The position numbers and the translations under genes were made by a program. The notes under the pieces were generated by a model. It did no database searches, was not told the DNA's origin, and worked only from the letters and a program-made list of their open reading frames with translations. A stretch of DNA of 64,000 nt from Immersiella caudata (taxonomy: Eukaryota; Ascomycota; Sordariomycetes; Sordariales; Lasiosphaeriaceae): contig JAULSU010000007.1 of the NCBI GenBank assembly GCA_030512335.1, positions 3,596,001-3,660,000 on the forward strand, read 5' to 3'. Within the stretch, counting starts at the first letter, position 1; the number at the start of each line of letters is the position of its first letter. This document shows, piece after piece, positions 52,738-63,033 of the stretch.

Positions 52738-54423
52738 ATGGGGGCACCTATTTCAGGGTCGCGTCGATGCCTCAACATGCGCAACCCATTCGCGAGAGCC
52801 CTCGTCCTCGCGGCTGGCCTCTTCGTCTTCTACAGGATGATGACGAAACCTGATCGGCTTGACGTGCGGACAAGTATCGTGAGGACCGGAACGTCGACCA
52901 ACGACGCAACATCTCCACAGCGCGCTCTAGGCCAGCATGATGCCTGGCGAGAAAGGCTTGCCGTTCCCGCCGAGGAAAATGACAGCAGGGATACAGGGTT
53001 GACAGCGCACACCTTTCCCAACACCTCGCACCCGATGACCTGCGACTACAACATGGGCCGCCTCAGGAAATGGCAGAAGAAATATGGACTGGAGGGGGCC
53101 TTTGAGTATTCCAAGCGCTATATTCGCGTGTCTCGGCAAGACATCCCCCGCAAATCGATGACGAGGCTTCAACAGCATTTCTTGCCGGGGAAGCTCAAGA
53201 CGGTGAACGTCAGCAGGACCTACAAGCCAGAGGTTTGCCCAGAACCCCTCACACTTCCAGTGTCGAACTCACCATTCCCCACGGCGGCCAATCTTTCGGA
53301 GTTCATGTTCGGCGTGTCAACGATGTACAAGCGATTCAACGACCCCGGCACAAGCCCCGTCAACGATTGGACGTACTGGCTTACGAATGGAAGGGGTGCT
53401 TCGAATGGTGGAAAGCTGTTGCTTGTGCTAGCAGACGCCTCCGCAGAAGAGTTGGGAGACGCAGCCGATCAACTCGCGGCAGCAGGAATCGATGCAGACG
53501 TGTACAGATCGGATGGCCGCGTGCCAATGGCGGTGCGCTACCTCACACTTGTGCCTACCATGTACAAGCACCGTGAAAGACGGGGCAAGAAATGGCTGGT
53601 CACCGTGGACGACGATACGTTCTTCCTGTCCCCGCATCGGCTGAGCCGGGTAATGAGACAGTACGACTACGAGCAGTCCATGTACATCGGCACCTTCTCA
53701 GAGGATGTCAACAACATCGCCCGCCACGGCCCACAGGCATTCGGAGGGGCGGGTGTGTTTCTCAGTGTCCCAACAGCCCAGCAGATAACGGAGGATTTTG
53801 AGTCATGCAAGTCAGATGAGAAGGTGCGCGAAGCCAACTCCGGATGGGGACCACAGGGCGATATAATCCTGCGAAAATGCATCACCGACAACTCCGAGAC
53901 GCAACTCACTCTCCTCAACGATCTTTGGCAGCTGGATATGTATGGTGACCCATCTGGCTTCTACGAGTCCGGAAAAGACGCCCTGTCTCTGCACCACTAC
54001 CGTGGCGGAGGCTGGCATATCGCACACCCAGCGCATTACACAAAGGTTGCCCGCATCTGTGGCGAAGACTGCACCCTGCAGCGCTTCCAAACTGAAGATG
54101 ACTTCATCATCTCCAATGGCTTTAGCGTGGCCTGCTATCCCGAAGGCATCGACTTTGACACGAACCAGGTTGAGCGTACCTTCAGCCCTGCCCCCGAGGA
54201 CAAGGGATGGAATTTTGACTTCACCTTCGGGCCCCAACGACCCTCGCTGCACAAGACCGGACGAAAGATCTCGTGGGACTTGCAGGAGGCAAATATCGAG
54301 GACGACGGAAGCGTCAGCCAGATCTATGTCCGCAAGCACGACGACTGGAGGTGGAAGAACCCTGACGGGTCACCCATGAGCAACGTCGATGGTATCATCG
54401 AGCTGGTTTGGCTGCCGGCCTGA
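52738..54423 (+). CDS. GT31/fringe-like type II membrane glycosyltransferase
   Basis: A single exon of 561 residues with the ATG at 52738. A short basic N-terminus and a TM anchor (about 17-33, ARALVLAAGLFVFY) indicate a type II Golgi protein. The catalytic domain has WLVTVDDDTFF with a DDD metal site at 291-293. It is followed by YIGTFSEDV and GGAGVFLSVPTAQQI, the order seen in fringe-like (DUF604/GT31) glycosyltransferases. GWGPQGDIILRKC and LHHYRGGGWH later carry the usual acid and His positions. A final beta-rich segment (about 455-561) is fungal-specific. It probably adds a sugar from a nucleotide donor to glycoprotein or wall glycans in the Golgi; donor and acceptor are unknown. Confidence 0.85.
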   Translation: MGAPISGSRRCLNMRNPFARALVLAAGLFVFYRMMTKPDRLDVRTSIVRTGTSTNDATSPQRALGQHDAWRERLAVPAEENDSRDTGLTAHTFPNTSHPMTCDYNMGRLRKWQKKYGLEGAFEYSKRYIRVSRQDIPRKSMTRLQQHFLPGKLKTVNVSRTYKPEVCPEPLTLPVSNSPFPTAANLSEFMFGVSTMYKRFNDPGTSPVNDWTYWLTNGRGASNGGKLLLVLADASAEELGDAADQLAAAGIDADVYRSDGRVPMAVRYLTLVPTMYKHRERRGKKWLVTVDDDTFFLSPHRLSRVMRQYDYEQSMYIGTFSEDVNNIARHGPQAFGGAGVFLSVPTAQQITEDFESCKSDEKVREANSGWGPQGDIILRKCITDNSETQLTLLNDLWQLDMYGDPSGFYESGKDALSLHHYRGGGWHIAHPAHYTKVARICGEDCTLQRFQTEDDFIISNGFSVACYPEGIDFDTNQVERTFSPAPEDKGWNFDFTFGPQRPSLHKTGRKISWDLQEANIEDDGSVSQIYVRKHDDWRWKNPDGSPMSNVDGIIELVWLPA

Positions 54424-55099
54424 GTGCCATGTCTTTAGCACCCGAAACATACGAGGGGGCGGCGGCGGCGATCGCTCGTGAGTGTCTGGATAGGCGCCAT
54501 GCACTTGACAAAAAAATTGGGAGGCGCGAGGATAATGCTATCATCAACGCAAACGGATGCATGCCATCGACCCTTCGCCTCAGCATCAAGTTATGAGTCT
54601 TCGTTCATGAGACTCAGCGGTGGCTAGGCTTCAACAGAAGCCAGTCTTGTCTATGTGTTTCATGGCGGTATTACATGGGGATTGCCATGGCACTCCGCTT
54701 GGAGGGCGCCTGTGACAGGCACTCGTATCTGAATACCCCTGGGCCATGACTGGACTGCATACCCACCATGTGCTTTACTTCATGTTCCTATTTCTTCGTC
54801 GGCTAGAATAGTGACGCTTTGTTAGGATGAGTTTAAGCCGAGCAGCTTGTATGTGAGGTTAGCGGTGTTCTGGTAGATAATTTTGAGACGGGACGCGGTG
54901 GACGTCGTCATGGGACCCATTATATTGTGGTAACGCTCGTAAAATGTATTAGGGAAAACCTTGATTCCTATCGCTGTGGCTACCTTATCGTGCATCATCA
55001 TCATTTGGGGCAGTCTCATTCTTCGCCCACACCAAAACACGCCAACTAACCCATGCATAAATGTTCGCAATAACTCCACACCTTCATCCTTCGCAGATA
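54424..55099. other. Convergent intergenic region
   Basis: 676 bp between the 3' ends of the glycosyltransferase and the SYLF gene. AT-richer; contains 3' UTRs. No gene seen. Confidence 0.5.
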
Positions 55100-56921
55100 T
55101 CAGTGCTGTCCAGTCTTGCTATCGGCCTGCGGCCGATACTGTCCATCATCGACATACGCAGGGGGCAACGCCTCAGCGGTGGTTGGGGAGGTGTAAGACG
55201 GTGGCGCAGCGCTGTACGGCTCCTGTTGTGCTGATTCCGCAGCGGCTTCCGCGGCCTTGGCGTTCGCGGCCGGGTTTGTGGTGATCGGGGGCGGGGCGGG
55301 ACCTGCGCCGAAGGCAGAAGAGGGGCCGGCTTGGCCACCGCCAATGTTGAGGCCCTGCATACCAGCTGTCACACCGGGCGCGGCACCCGGGGCAGGAGCG
55401 GTAGAAGGAACAGGGGGAGCAGGGCCGCCAGCAGCGAGATCGTGCGTGTGCTGGGCTGGTTGACCGTGAGGCTGTTGACCCTGCTGGCCACGCCATCCTT
55501 CCGCTCCCTTGAGAACTTCAAAGAGCGCCTTCGCGCCAGTAGGCCACATCCCAGGCGGACCATCGGTGGGGACTTCGCCCTTGATGATCTTGTCCACGGA
55601 GACGGGGGCACCGTAGAAGGCGGCGTTTGCCTCCTTGCGCTCTGTCACGACGGTGCCGTCGATCTGGACACCAGCATAAAAGCCGCGGGACTTCACGTAG
55701 CTGTATACGGGGTTCTTGATCGCCTCGCGGAAGGGGCTAGGCTTGCGATTTTTGCTCGATCCGGGCGGTCCCTGGGAGGGCGTATCGGGTGTCGAGACCG
55801 AGACAGTTGGGCCAGTCTCTGGGCCAGTCGTCACTTGGGGCTGCTGCTCAAATCGCTTCTCATCCGCGGCCGGTAGCGTAACAGCCGTGGGTTGGAGCTG
55901 CTCCCCGGCTGCCTTTTCCTTGCCTTTCTGTCCCTGCGGAAGACCAAAGTCCAGAGCCCCGCCTGCGCCCCATGGGCCAGCAGTTACGGCAAGGTCAGAG
56001 CCAAGACTCATGCGGGTACGGGTGAAAGCCTCGAGAGCTTCTCTCGTATTGATGACGACGACGCAGTCATATATGTCTAGACCGATCATGAAGCCTGCCC
56101 CCACACTGTGAACTTGTATGCCGCTGGGGGGCGACCAAGTGCCGTCGGGTTTGCGGGCAATCAGAATGCCGCTCCCGGTCGCGCCCGATACTTGGAAGCC
56201 CGCGCGAGCGGTCGTGAAAATGGCCAGGCCTTGTGCGCGGGAGATGACTTTGGAAGGTATTGTTAGGAGGACTCGAGGCTTCTTGCCCTTGACGGCTTCG
56301 GTCGGCTTCTCGGTGGCGGTGGCATCGCCGGTCTGGGGGGCGTTCGGGGCGGGGACTTGTTGAGGCGCCGTATCACTGTAGATGCCATCCTCTGAGGGGG
56401 CAGTTGTTAGCATATGGCCATCAGAGATGGAGATGATCCGACTTACTGGCAAAGCTCCTCAGAATCCTTGCCGCCTTGTCGCACTCCTTATCAAGAGTCG
56501 TGGGGAGAAAGGTCTCAGATCCCATCTTGTTGGCCAACGCGTTGAACGGAGCAGCGGCCTTTGTTCCCCATCCTGCCAACTTGTGACTCCAGCTTGGCTT
56601 GGCTCCCTCGCCTTCGGTGCGGCCGGAGGAAGTTGGTCTCGGAGGAAACGACGGGGGGTGTTCTTCGGTGGGAGTAGCATCGTAGAGGTCCTCGTCGGCG
56701 CTAGAGTTCTTTGGCAGTGGCGCATAGTGAGGGTGCGCAGGATCGTATCGAGGGATGTCGTAGTCAGAGATAGGGACCTCGTTGGGGTGTTGCTGCTGCA
56801 GTGGGGGTTGCTGCAGCGGCGCCTGGGCGCTGTGGCCGGGAGGAGGTCCGGGAGGGGGAGGTGGAAAGAATTCCGCTTCTTTTGACGGGATCGGCGGCTT
56901 CTGGTCGTTGCTTGCGCTCAT
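55100..56921 (-). CDS. SYLF-domain (Ysc84/SH3YL1-like) lipid- and actin-binding protein
   Basis: Exon 1 is 56921-56447, intron 56446-56392 (55 bp), exon 2 56391-55100; 588 residues. The N-terminal ~100 residues are Pro/Gln-rich and disordered. The SYLF/Ysc84 domain follows: PSKVISRAQGLAIFTTARAGF, GSGILIARKPDGTWSPPS, GAGFMIGLDIYDCVVVINT and AVTAGPWGAGG. After an insert of ~70 residues the domain closes with YSYVKSRGFYAGVQIDGTVV and ANAAFYG. In yeast Ysc84 binds phosphoinositides and actin at endocytic patches. A C-terminal SH3, present in Ysc84, is absent here. Instead there is a Gly/Ala/Pro-rich tail with PPSY and PPAY motifs, possible WW-domain ligands. The ATG at 56921 is in a GCGAAAATGA context. 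Confidence 0.9.
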
Positions 56922-57717
56922 TTTCGCGGTGGTAGGCTCAAGCTTCGAGACGTAAGTGCAGTGGTGTTGACACGAGAGGAATGTAGAGCGTGATGGGGCC
57001 GGTTCTTCTTAAGTGCGGGGTCTCTATGGTTCGAGCTGCGACGGTGTCTCGGAATGCTTGGAAGCGGGATTATTGTGGACACTCGTGGACGACGGGACGC
57101 GGTGTCAATGGATCTTAAAAGAAGGCCTCAGATGGGCTGGCGACTGGAGAAACATGTGATAAAGACGTCGCATACGCAGCGTTTTCGTGGCTTGTCTGTT
57201 GCGCAACATTGCGTCGGCAGTGGCGATCCTCCCAAGCAGTCAGTCTTCCAAGAGAAGCTGGATTTGCGACGCGAAGCTTCGTCGCTGTTGATGTCATTTC
57301 GAGGCTGAGCAGTGGCGCGTGCGCCCCTCCCGCTCTGCTCTCAGGGGCGGTGTTCTGATTTTTCCTCAACTGATATAACCCTAACCCTGCCCTCCATTCT
57401 GAAAAGGCGGACCCGAGTGCTCACGGGGGCGTCCAGGGTTGGGGTTGACATGTCAGGAAACTGACAAATGAAGCAAGTCAATCTCAAACGGGACACAAGC
57501 GGTAATGGTAGGATAAAGAACCAAGTCAAAGAGCAATAGTTCTTTGAGGTTCCGACCACTCGCTTATCCCCTCGTGACCCTGGCTGGTGCTGTGATGCTG
57601 GCGAGGGTCTGTTGTTGGTGCGCAGCGATTGGTCCAGGCGTAGCCTGAAAGGAGGAGCGAGCCCCACCATCACCTCTATTCTGTCGCCCTATTGTACCTG
57701 GGATGCACAACCATCAA
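56922..57717. other. Intergenic between two minus-strand genes
   Basis: 796 bp with the SYLF promoter and the 3' UTR of the membrane hydrolase. Contains an inverted telobox (57377-57388). No gene. Confidence 0.5.
57377..57388 (-). promoter_or_regulatory. Telobox-like motif (inverted)
   Basis: AACCCTAACCCT, the reverse complement of the 12-mers at 43823 and 51531; it is 456 bp upstream of the SYLF gene start. Role inferred only. Confidence 0.4.
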
Positions 57718-59279
57718 TCAGTCAATGATGGAGCAATACCTGTTCAGTATATCCACCAACAGTCTCCTGTCCTCGGCCGTGTCAAACATTTCAGCATGAT
57801 TAACGTGATCATACCACAACAATCCCAGTCCGCGATTGCCCAACCCCTTTCCACCCTGCTTCTCATGATCCCTAGAGTCAACGAAACGGAACCCTAGCTC
57901 TTCGCCCTCCAAAAGATATCGCTTCACACCGTGGGGCTCAATGATGATGTCTTTGCCCGACAGCACGATGGTCATATCCATCCCCTTCATGTCATCCTTC
58001 CAGAGCACATTCTCAGACCAGTCAAACCGCCTTGTGATGGCATAAGCGATTCCCATGTCTGTTGACGCAAAGTATTGCAGCTGCCACTCGCTTGCCGAGC
58101 GCGGCTGGCGGTAGAGAAAGTTGTACGGAACCTCTCCCCAGTGGATCGAGACGGTGACAGGGTCGACGAGGAGCATGGGGCCGAGTTTCTCCCGCCCCAG
58201 CGTTTGAAGAAGATGCGTGGCTATGATAGTACCGTAGGAATGTGCCGCCACGACAGGTTTGTCCCAGCCATGGTGGCGGAGAATGGCTAGGAGCTCGGCG
58301 AGCATCTCCTGTCGCGGTAAGCAGCCACCGGTCATGCGCATGCTGATGGGCATAATCTCAACGGCGATTACTCCTGTCTGGCCGTCCTCCTCCACAGTGG
58401 CGGCATCGTTTCGAATGAAATCGCCAAGGAAGCTGGCGTAAGTGCGGAGGCCGGCGCCTACGCCATGGAGAAAGAGGACGGGGAGGCGTTTGGAAGATGT
58501 GTGCGGGCGGTACCAGTATGAGAGGTGCTTTGATGGAGAGGTGTGCTGGCTGAAGATGGTGTGAGGCCGGAAGGGGAATACTGAGAGACTGCGGGATAGC
58601 GGTAGTCGGAAGTGTTGGAGGCCGTAGTAATTCATGGCCGCATAGGTCAAAAGATCATCAGCTCCTATGCCGAACTACCGGGCCGTTAGAGAATCCACGG
58701 ACCGCAGTAGGCAAGTCGTTCCCGCACTTCACTCACCACGTAAAAGAAGAAGGGCTTGTGCTGCAGGTGCAAGGCGTCTGTCGAGACTTGGGCCGGCCGA
58801 TGAGGCCCTCTACCAGGAGGGAACTTCCGCCCGAGAATCCGCTCGGTTTCGTGCAGATATTCGTTCAGCTCCTCGTCGTCTTCTGGTGCGCCATGGGTCT
58901 TGTAAAAGAACCCCCAAGCGAGAAAGTCCTTGATGTTCTCGGCTCGGATGTCGTCCAGGGAACGACCCTTGAACCAGGTGACAAGAAACGCCTCGAGGTC
59001 TGGTACGTTGTGAAAGCAGTGGTCAAACAGTTTTCGCCTTTCCTCCCGGCTGCGCTGGAGTGAGCGGGGTGACGACTTGTCGAGGACATGCTGGCGGGGA
59101 CGGCTGGCGCAGAGGTAGAAGGCGGCCTCGACGAGGGCTAAAACTTCGAGGAATGGGGGGACAAAGCTGTAGCCAAGCAATCGCAGGCTGCAGCACAGCA
59201 AGCTCGCTGGAGCAACGGCGCGAAGGGACCATATACAAAGGCGGATGAAAACATAGTGAGGGGTGGTGTTGGGGATCAT
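57718..59279 (-). CDS. Membrane-associated alpha/beta-hydrolase-fold protein
   Basis: Exon 1 is 59279-58737, intron 58736-58675 (62 bp), exon 2 58674-57718; 499 residues. Two N-terminal hydrophobic segments (about 12-60, including FLEVLALVEAAFYL) suggest membrane anchoring. Exon 2 has the hydrolase core: VLFLHGVGAGLRTY for the oxyanion loop and AAHSYGTIIATHLL with Ser in an AHSYG elbow. A later Asp candidate (VLSGKDIII) and a His (DHVNHAEM) complete the likely triad. Ala replaces the first Gly of GxSxG, seen in several lipase-like families. It is a conserved fungal type that I cannot name further. The substrate is likely a lipid or hydrophobic ester, by inference. Confidence 0.8.
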
Positions 59280-60024
59280 GGCGCATGCTCAGGTGTTTCT
59301 TGGTGTTTTGAGGGCAAAGAGCGACGTCGCCTGGCTAATTGAGGTGTGTCGGCAGGGAGTGATGGAAAACAGAGGTTTCGCCAAAATTCGCATGGGCTCC
59401 GGGGACTTTTGGGGGTCTTTCGTGCGACACACCACTTTCTGCCGCGTTGGACCAATCAGCAATGCGCCCGAAAATGCATTCTCCAACAGTCACAAGCCAA
59501 CCGCCCAGCACCATTACTTTGGCCGGATAGGCTCTGTGCCCCACGGCTGCCTGGTGGGCGCCCAATGGATGCCTGCCATTCTGTGGTATATCCCAAACGG
59601 GGCGGTTGAAGCTTCGTGGAAAGCTGAGGCACCGGCTGCTCTGGATTTGAGCCATTAAGATTCAAGGCACACTGAAACAGGTGGTGGCATCGATGGGCCG
59701 CGGGAGTACCGTAATGAGGCAAAATGGGGGCGACCAAGTCAAGTTGACATGAATGATAAAACCCCGCGTCTCCTTGGTTGTTGAATGCAAAGGCCCTTTT
59801 TCGACTGCGAAGTCTCCACACTTCCTGGTGCCTGCCTTCCCTTGCACAGCCTGGAGAGCACTTTCCGCATAAGGGACACAGAGAGGCCGTGGGCAATTTC
59901 CAGGTCTCAACCGCGCCCTCTCGGCATACGTGCTCCCAGGTGAGCGCCAAGCCGCAGCCTTGCCTCTACCATAGAACCCACCCACCTACCTTCTAGGTGA
60001 CCCACCTGAGGTGGTAGTCTCCGG
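59280..60024. other. Divergent intergenic region of two membrane-protein genes
   Basis: 745 bp with both promoters. A 13-bp palindrome, CCACCTGAGGTGG, lies just upstream of 60025 (near 60002-60014). No coding ORF is supported. Confidence 0.5.
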
Positions 60025-61335
60025 ATGCCACCGACCGATTTCATCTCGACGATTTCGGTTGGGGAGGATGGCCACTCGCAAGGGTTCGTTGCGAATCCCG
60101 ACGGAAGAGGCACACTTGGCATCCTGTGGTCAGCCCTCGCCGTCGTTCTCCTCAACACGTGGACCTTGATCCACGCAAACATCCAACCCCCCAACCGGAC
60201 CGAGACGCGAAACTGGCTTCACAAACTCAACCTCGCCTTCATCGCTGCCGCGGCTCCCGACGCCATCGCCGCCACCGCTTTCAGCCAGTGGCGCGCCGCC
60301 AAACGCAACCACAAGGCCCTCAAAGACGACCTGCCTTGGTGGACGTTGGATCATGCTTTCTACGCTGAGATGGGAGGCTACCGCATTGCCAGCCTGGCCA
60401 CGAAACATACCTTTGCCGTGAGAGGGAAGGAGCTCGCTTGGTTGCACAAGGAGATGCTGATTGAGATCCCCGAGGTGGAGCGTCGTGCCTTGCTAAAGCG
60501 TAGCAAGGGCAATCCCATGGCCAAGATCATCGCGTGCTGCCAGTCCGCGTGGTTTCTTGCCTCTTCCATCGCTCGGATGACCCAGGGACTCCCGCTGACG
60601 ACGCTCGAGATCGAGCTCGTGCCTTTTGTGGGTGTTACGTGGCTTGTGTACTGGTGGTGGTGGCATAAGCCCATGGAGTTGCAGACCTACACGGTTGTTC
60701 CCGTCTCCGACTTGACGCCAGAGGACCTCGAGCGGATGGCGCGTGCCACCTGCTGCTTCGACCGCGCGCCGCCCTGGTGGAGGCCGCTGCCGCAGGAGAT
60801 GCACCCATGGCGGCTCGACTACTTCTGGATGACGAAGCCCGTCAATATGCGGCGTTTTCGGTTCAAGAACACGACGAAGCTGGTCCCTCCGGCACTGAAA
60901 AAGGTCGTCCAGGGCACCATGGCTGAGTGGCAGGTCGCTGACTGGTATCGCGCTGCCGTGAACGAGGCACACCCAAACGAGTGGGATGTCAGTGACGGCT
61001 GGGTCATCTATCTCGTGGGAATCTGGCTGTATGGGTTTCCCCTGATTGCCTGGCACTATGAGTTTCCCACCGAGGTCGAGTCTATTCTTTGGAAAGTCTC
61101 CAACTTGGCATCCATCGCCGCTTGCACACTCTGGGGCCCTGTTGGGTACCTCTTCCACAGGACAGGCAAAAATCCAGTTGCTGTCTGGAAGCAAAGCTGG
61201 TACTACTTGACCGTGATTGTTGTGGCGTTGGGGCGAATTTACATCGTCGTTGAGGTGTTTATGGGCTTGAGATCCTGCCCCGTGGGAGTTTTCGAGACTG
61301 TGAATTGGTCTCTTTACATTCCGCACATCCTCTGA
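60025..61335 (+). CDS. Conserved fungal multipass membrane protein, function unknown
   Basis: A single exon of 436 residues. The segment ANPDGRGTLGILWSALAVVLLNTW (beginning near residue 23) is characteristic of a large, uncharacterised fungal membrane family; its first TM helix runs about 30-48. Helices also occur near 195-215 (LVPFVGVTWLVYWWWW), 330-345 and 395-415. The cytosolic loop holds KHTFAVRGKELAWLHKEMLIEIP. No catalytic motif is apparent. These genes are common in sordariomycetes, often near heterokaryon-incompatibility or accessory loci. The ATG at 60025 is directly upstream of the conserved start. The function is not known to me. Confidence 0.8.
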   Translation: MPPTDFISTISVGEDGHSQGFVANPDGRGTLGILWSALAVVLLNTWTLIHANIQPPNRTETRNWLHKLNLAFIAAAAPDAIAATAFSQWRAAKRNHKALKDDLPWWTLDHAFYAEMGGYRIASLATKHTFAVRGKELAWLHKEMLIEIPEVERRALLKRSKGNPMAKIIACCQSAWFLASSIARMTQGLPLTTLEIELVPFVGVTWLVYWWWWHKPMELQTYTVVPVSDLTPEDLERMARATCCFDRAPPWWRPLPQEMHPWRLDYFWMTKPVNMRRFRFKNTTKLVPPALKKVVQGTMAEWQVADWYRAAVNEAHPNEWDVSDGWVIYLVGIWLYGFPLIAWHYEFPTEVESILWKVSNLASIAACTLWGPVGYLFHRTGKNPVAVWKQSWYYLTVIVVALGRIYIVVEVFMGLRSCPVGVFETVNWSLYIPHIL

Positions 61336-61888
61336 TGGGGAGTTCCCGCGTGGTCAACCCCACCCAATCAAGTGGAAGGAGATATAAGGACTTTCAAAGA
61401 AATAAAGAAGTCGAGCGGTGGAGGAGGGGACTATCCCAGGTTCGGGGGCAAAGACGGCGTCTTTTTCGGTGTGGGCAATCCGGAACTGGGGCATGAGAAC
61501 TCAACTCCTTGCCCCAGATGCTGGCTTCGCTGGCATTGTGCGTAATGTCCGATCGAGCCTAGTGGGGTGGAGGAGCTTGATTGGTTGAATGAGGGTACGT
61601 CCCGTAACTTGGTGCCTGAGGCACTCAGAACAAGCCTCCATGTGGGGCTGGTCGACTGGAGTCATCCATTCAGGTGGTCCCATTCTGGTTCGTGTTTGAT
61701 ATGATTCATCCTGAAATGCGACCACATTCCGGAGACATCACGGCCACCGCCAAGATGAAGCGTGTATATGAACACAGGACATTCCGCGCGATGCAGTTTC
61801 TCGGCATCCATATCTAAACAAAACATTTTGCAGGTTGCAGCGCCCTACAACCCTTATCTCTTCCCACTTGCGTCGACTGCTGATTCGA
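61336..61888. other. Intergenic
   Basis: 553 bp between two plus-strand genes; 3' UTR and promoter. Nothing else seen. Confidence 0.5.
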
Positions 61889-63033
61889 ATGAGCCACGAC
61901 GAGCTGACGACAACAACGACAGCCATGGCCTCCCTCTCCGCCTTCAAATTATCTTCAAAGCAATGCAGTACTTGCAATGTCTCATTCGACAACGATGGCG
62001 TTCGAAGGGCCCATTCGAAAGCGCCGTGGCAGTGAGTTGATTGGTGAATTTCGGATGACTGCCCCACTGACAAAGTCACAGTGTCGAGAACCTCCGCCGT
62101 CGGGTCGCCGGTTTGCGCCCAATTGATGCGTCGGCTTTCCAGGCCTCCGGTGCGACACTAGCACCGCAGACACGCGATGAGTACTCGGAAGACTCAGAAA
62201 CAGATGCCTCGTCTTCGTCATACGATTCGACCGACGATTCTGATGTTGCATCGGGAGATGCGCCGGAATTTGCGGCTGAACAATGTCTCTTTTGCAATCA
62301 ACGGTCAGCATCTTTCGACGACAGCGTCGACCACATGCAAAAATCCCATGGACTCGTCATCAGAGGCATCGGCAATCTGATTGTGGACCCGGAAGCACTG
62401 GTTCGGTATTTTCACCTTGTCATTTATCAGTATCGCGAATGCCTGTACTGCCGTTCACAACGGAGGACACCGGAAGCAGCTCAGCAGCACATGGTTGGGA
62501 GAGGCCACTGCAAGATTGACATCCAGACTGAGGACTCGGAATACCGGGACTTTTTCGACTTTAGCACAGCAACAAACCCCGCTCTTTCGTCAAACTCAGA
62601 TGGTAGTGCGGTTCATCTGCCATCAGGAAAGATCGTTGCTGGCCGTGCTGCTGGCCAGGTTTATCAAAAGCGATACCACCAAGCTGCCAGCCCATCAGCA
62701 AAGTCCCACATCACCGCGGCTCCTAGAGAGCATAGCGGCAATTCAGAGTCTACTCCACAGGATACAGAATTTTCACAGGTCATCTCGAGAAGCGAGAGAC
62801 GTGAGACGTCACTCACGGACCAGTTGGCTACCCTCAGCATCAGTGACCGGATGAGTCTCGCCCATCTCCCTTCGTCAGAGCAACGATCGGCCCTCGCTAC
62901 CCGAAAGAAGCAGGTGGATAAGGCCGGGCGTGCTGAACTCAGGTATCGAAGTCGGCTGGAAATCATTGGGAACAGGACGCTGCAGAAACATTTTGTGGAG
63001 GATGTCAGGGCGGGAAAGCTCATCCAGCTTTAA
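61889..63033 (+). CDS. Rei1-like C2H2 zinc-finger protein
   Basis: Exon 1 is 61889-62031, intron 62032-62081 (50 bp, GTGAGT), exon 2 62082-63033; 364 residues. The splice creates WHVENLRRRVAGLRPI, equivalent to the WH..NLKRRVAxLPPI of Rei1. Three zinc-finger units fit the family: CSTCNVSFDNDGVRRAH, CLFCNQRSASFDDSVDHM..SHG and CLYCRSQRRTPEAAQQHM..GHC. They are followed by YRDFFDF. Rei1/Reh1 act in cytoplasmic maturation of the 60S ribosomal subunit. The C-terminus (LRYRSRLEIIGNRTLQKHF) diverges from Rei1, so this may be a paralogue with another role. The first ATG is 61889; 61925 (GCCATGG) has a stronger context and would give 352 residues. Confidence 0.82.
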
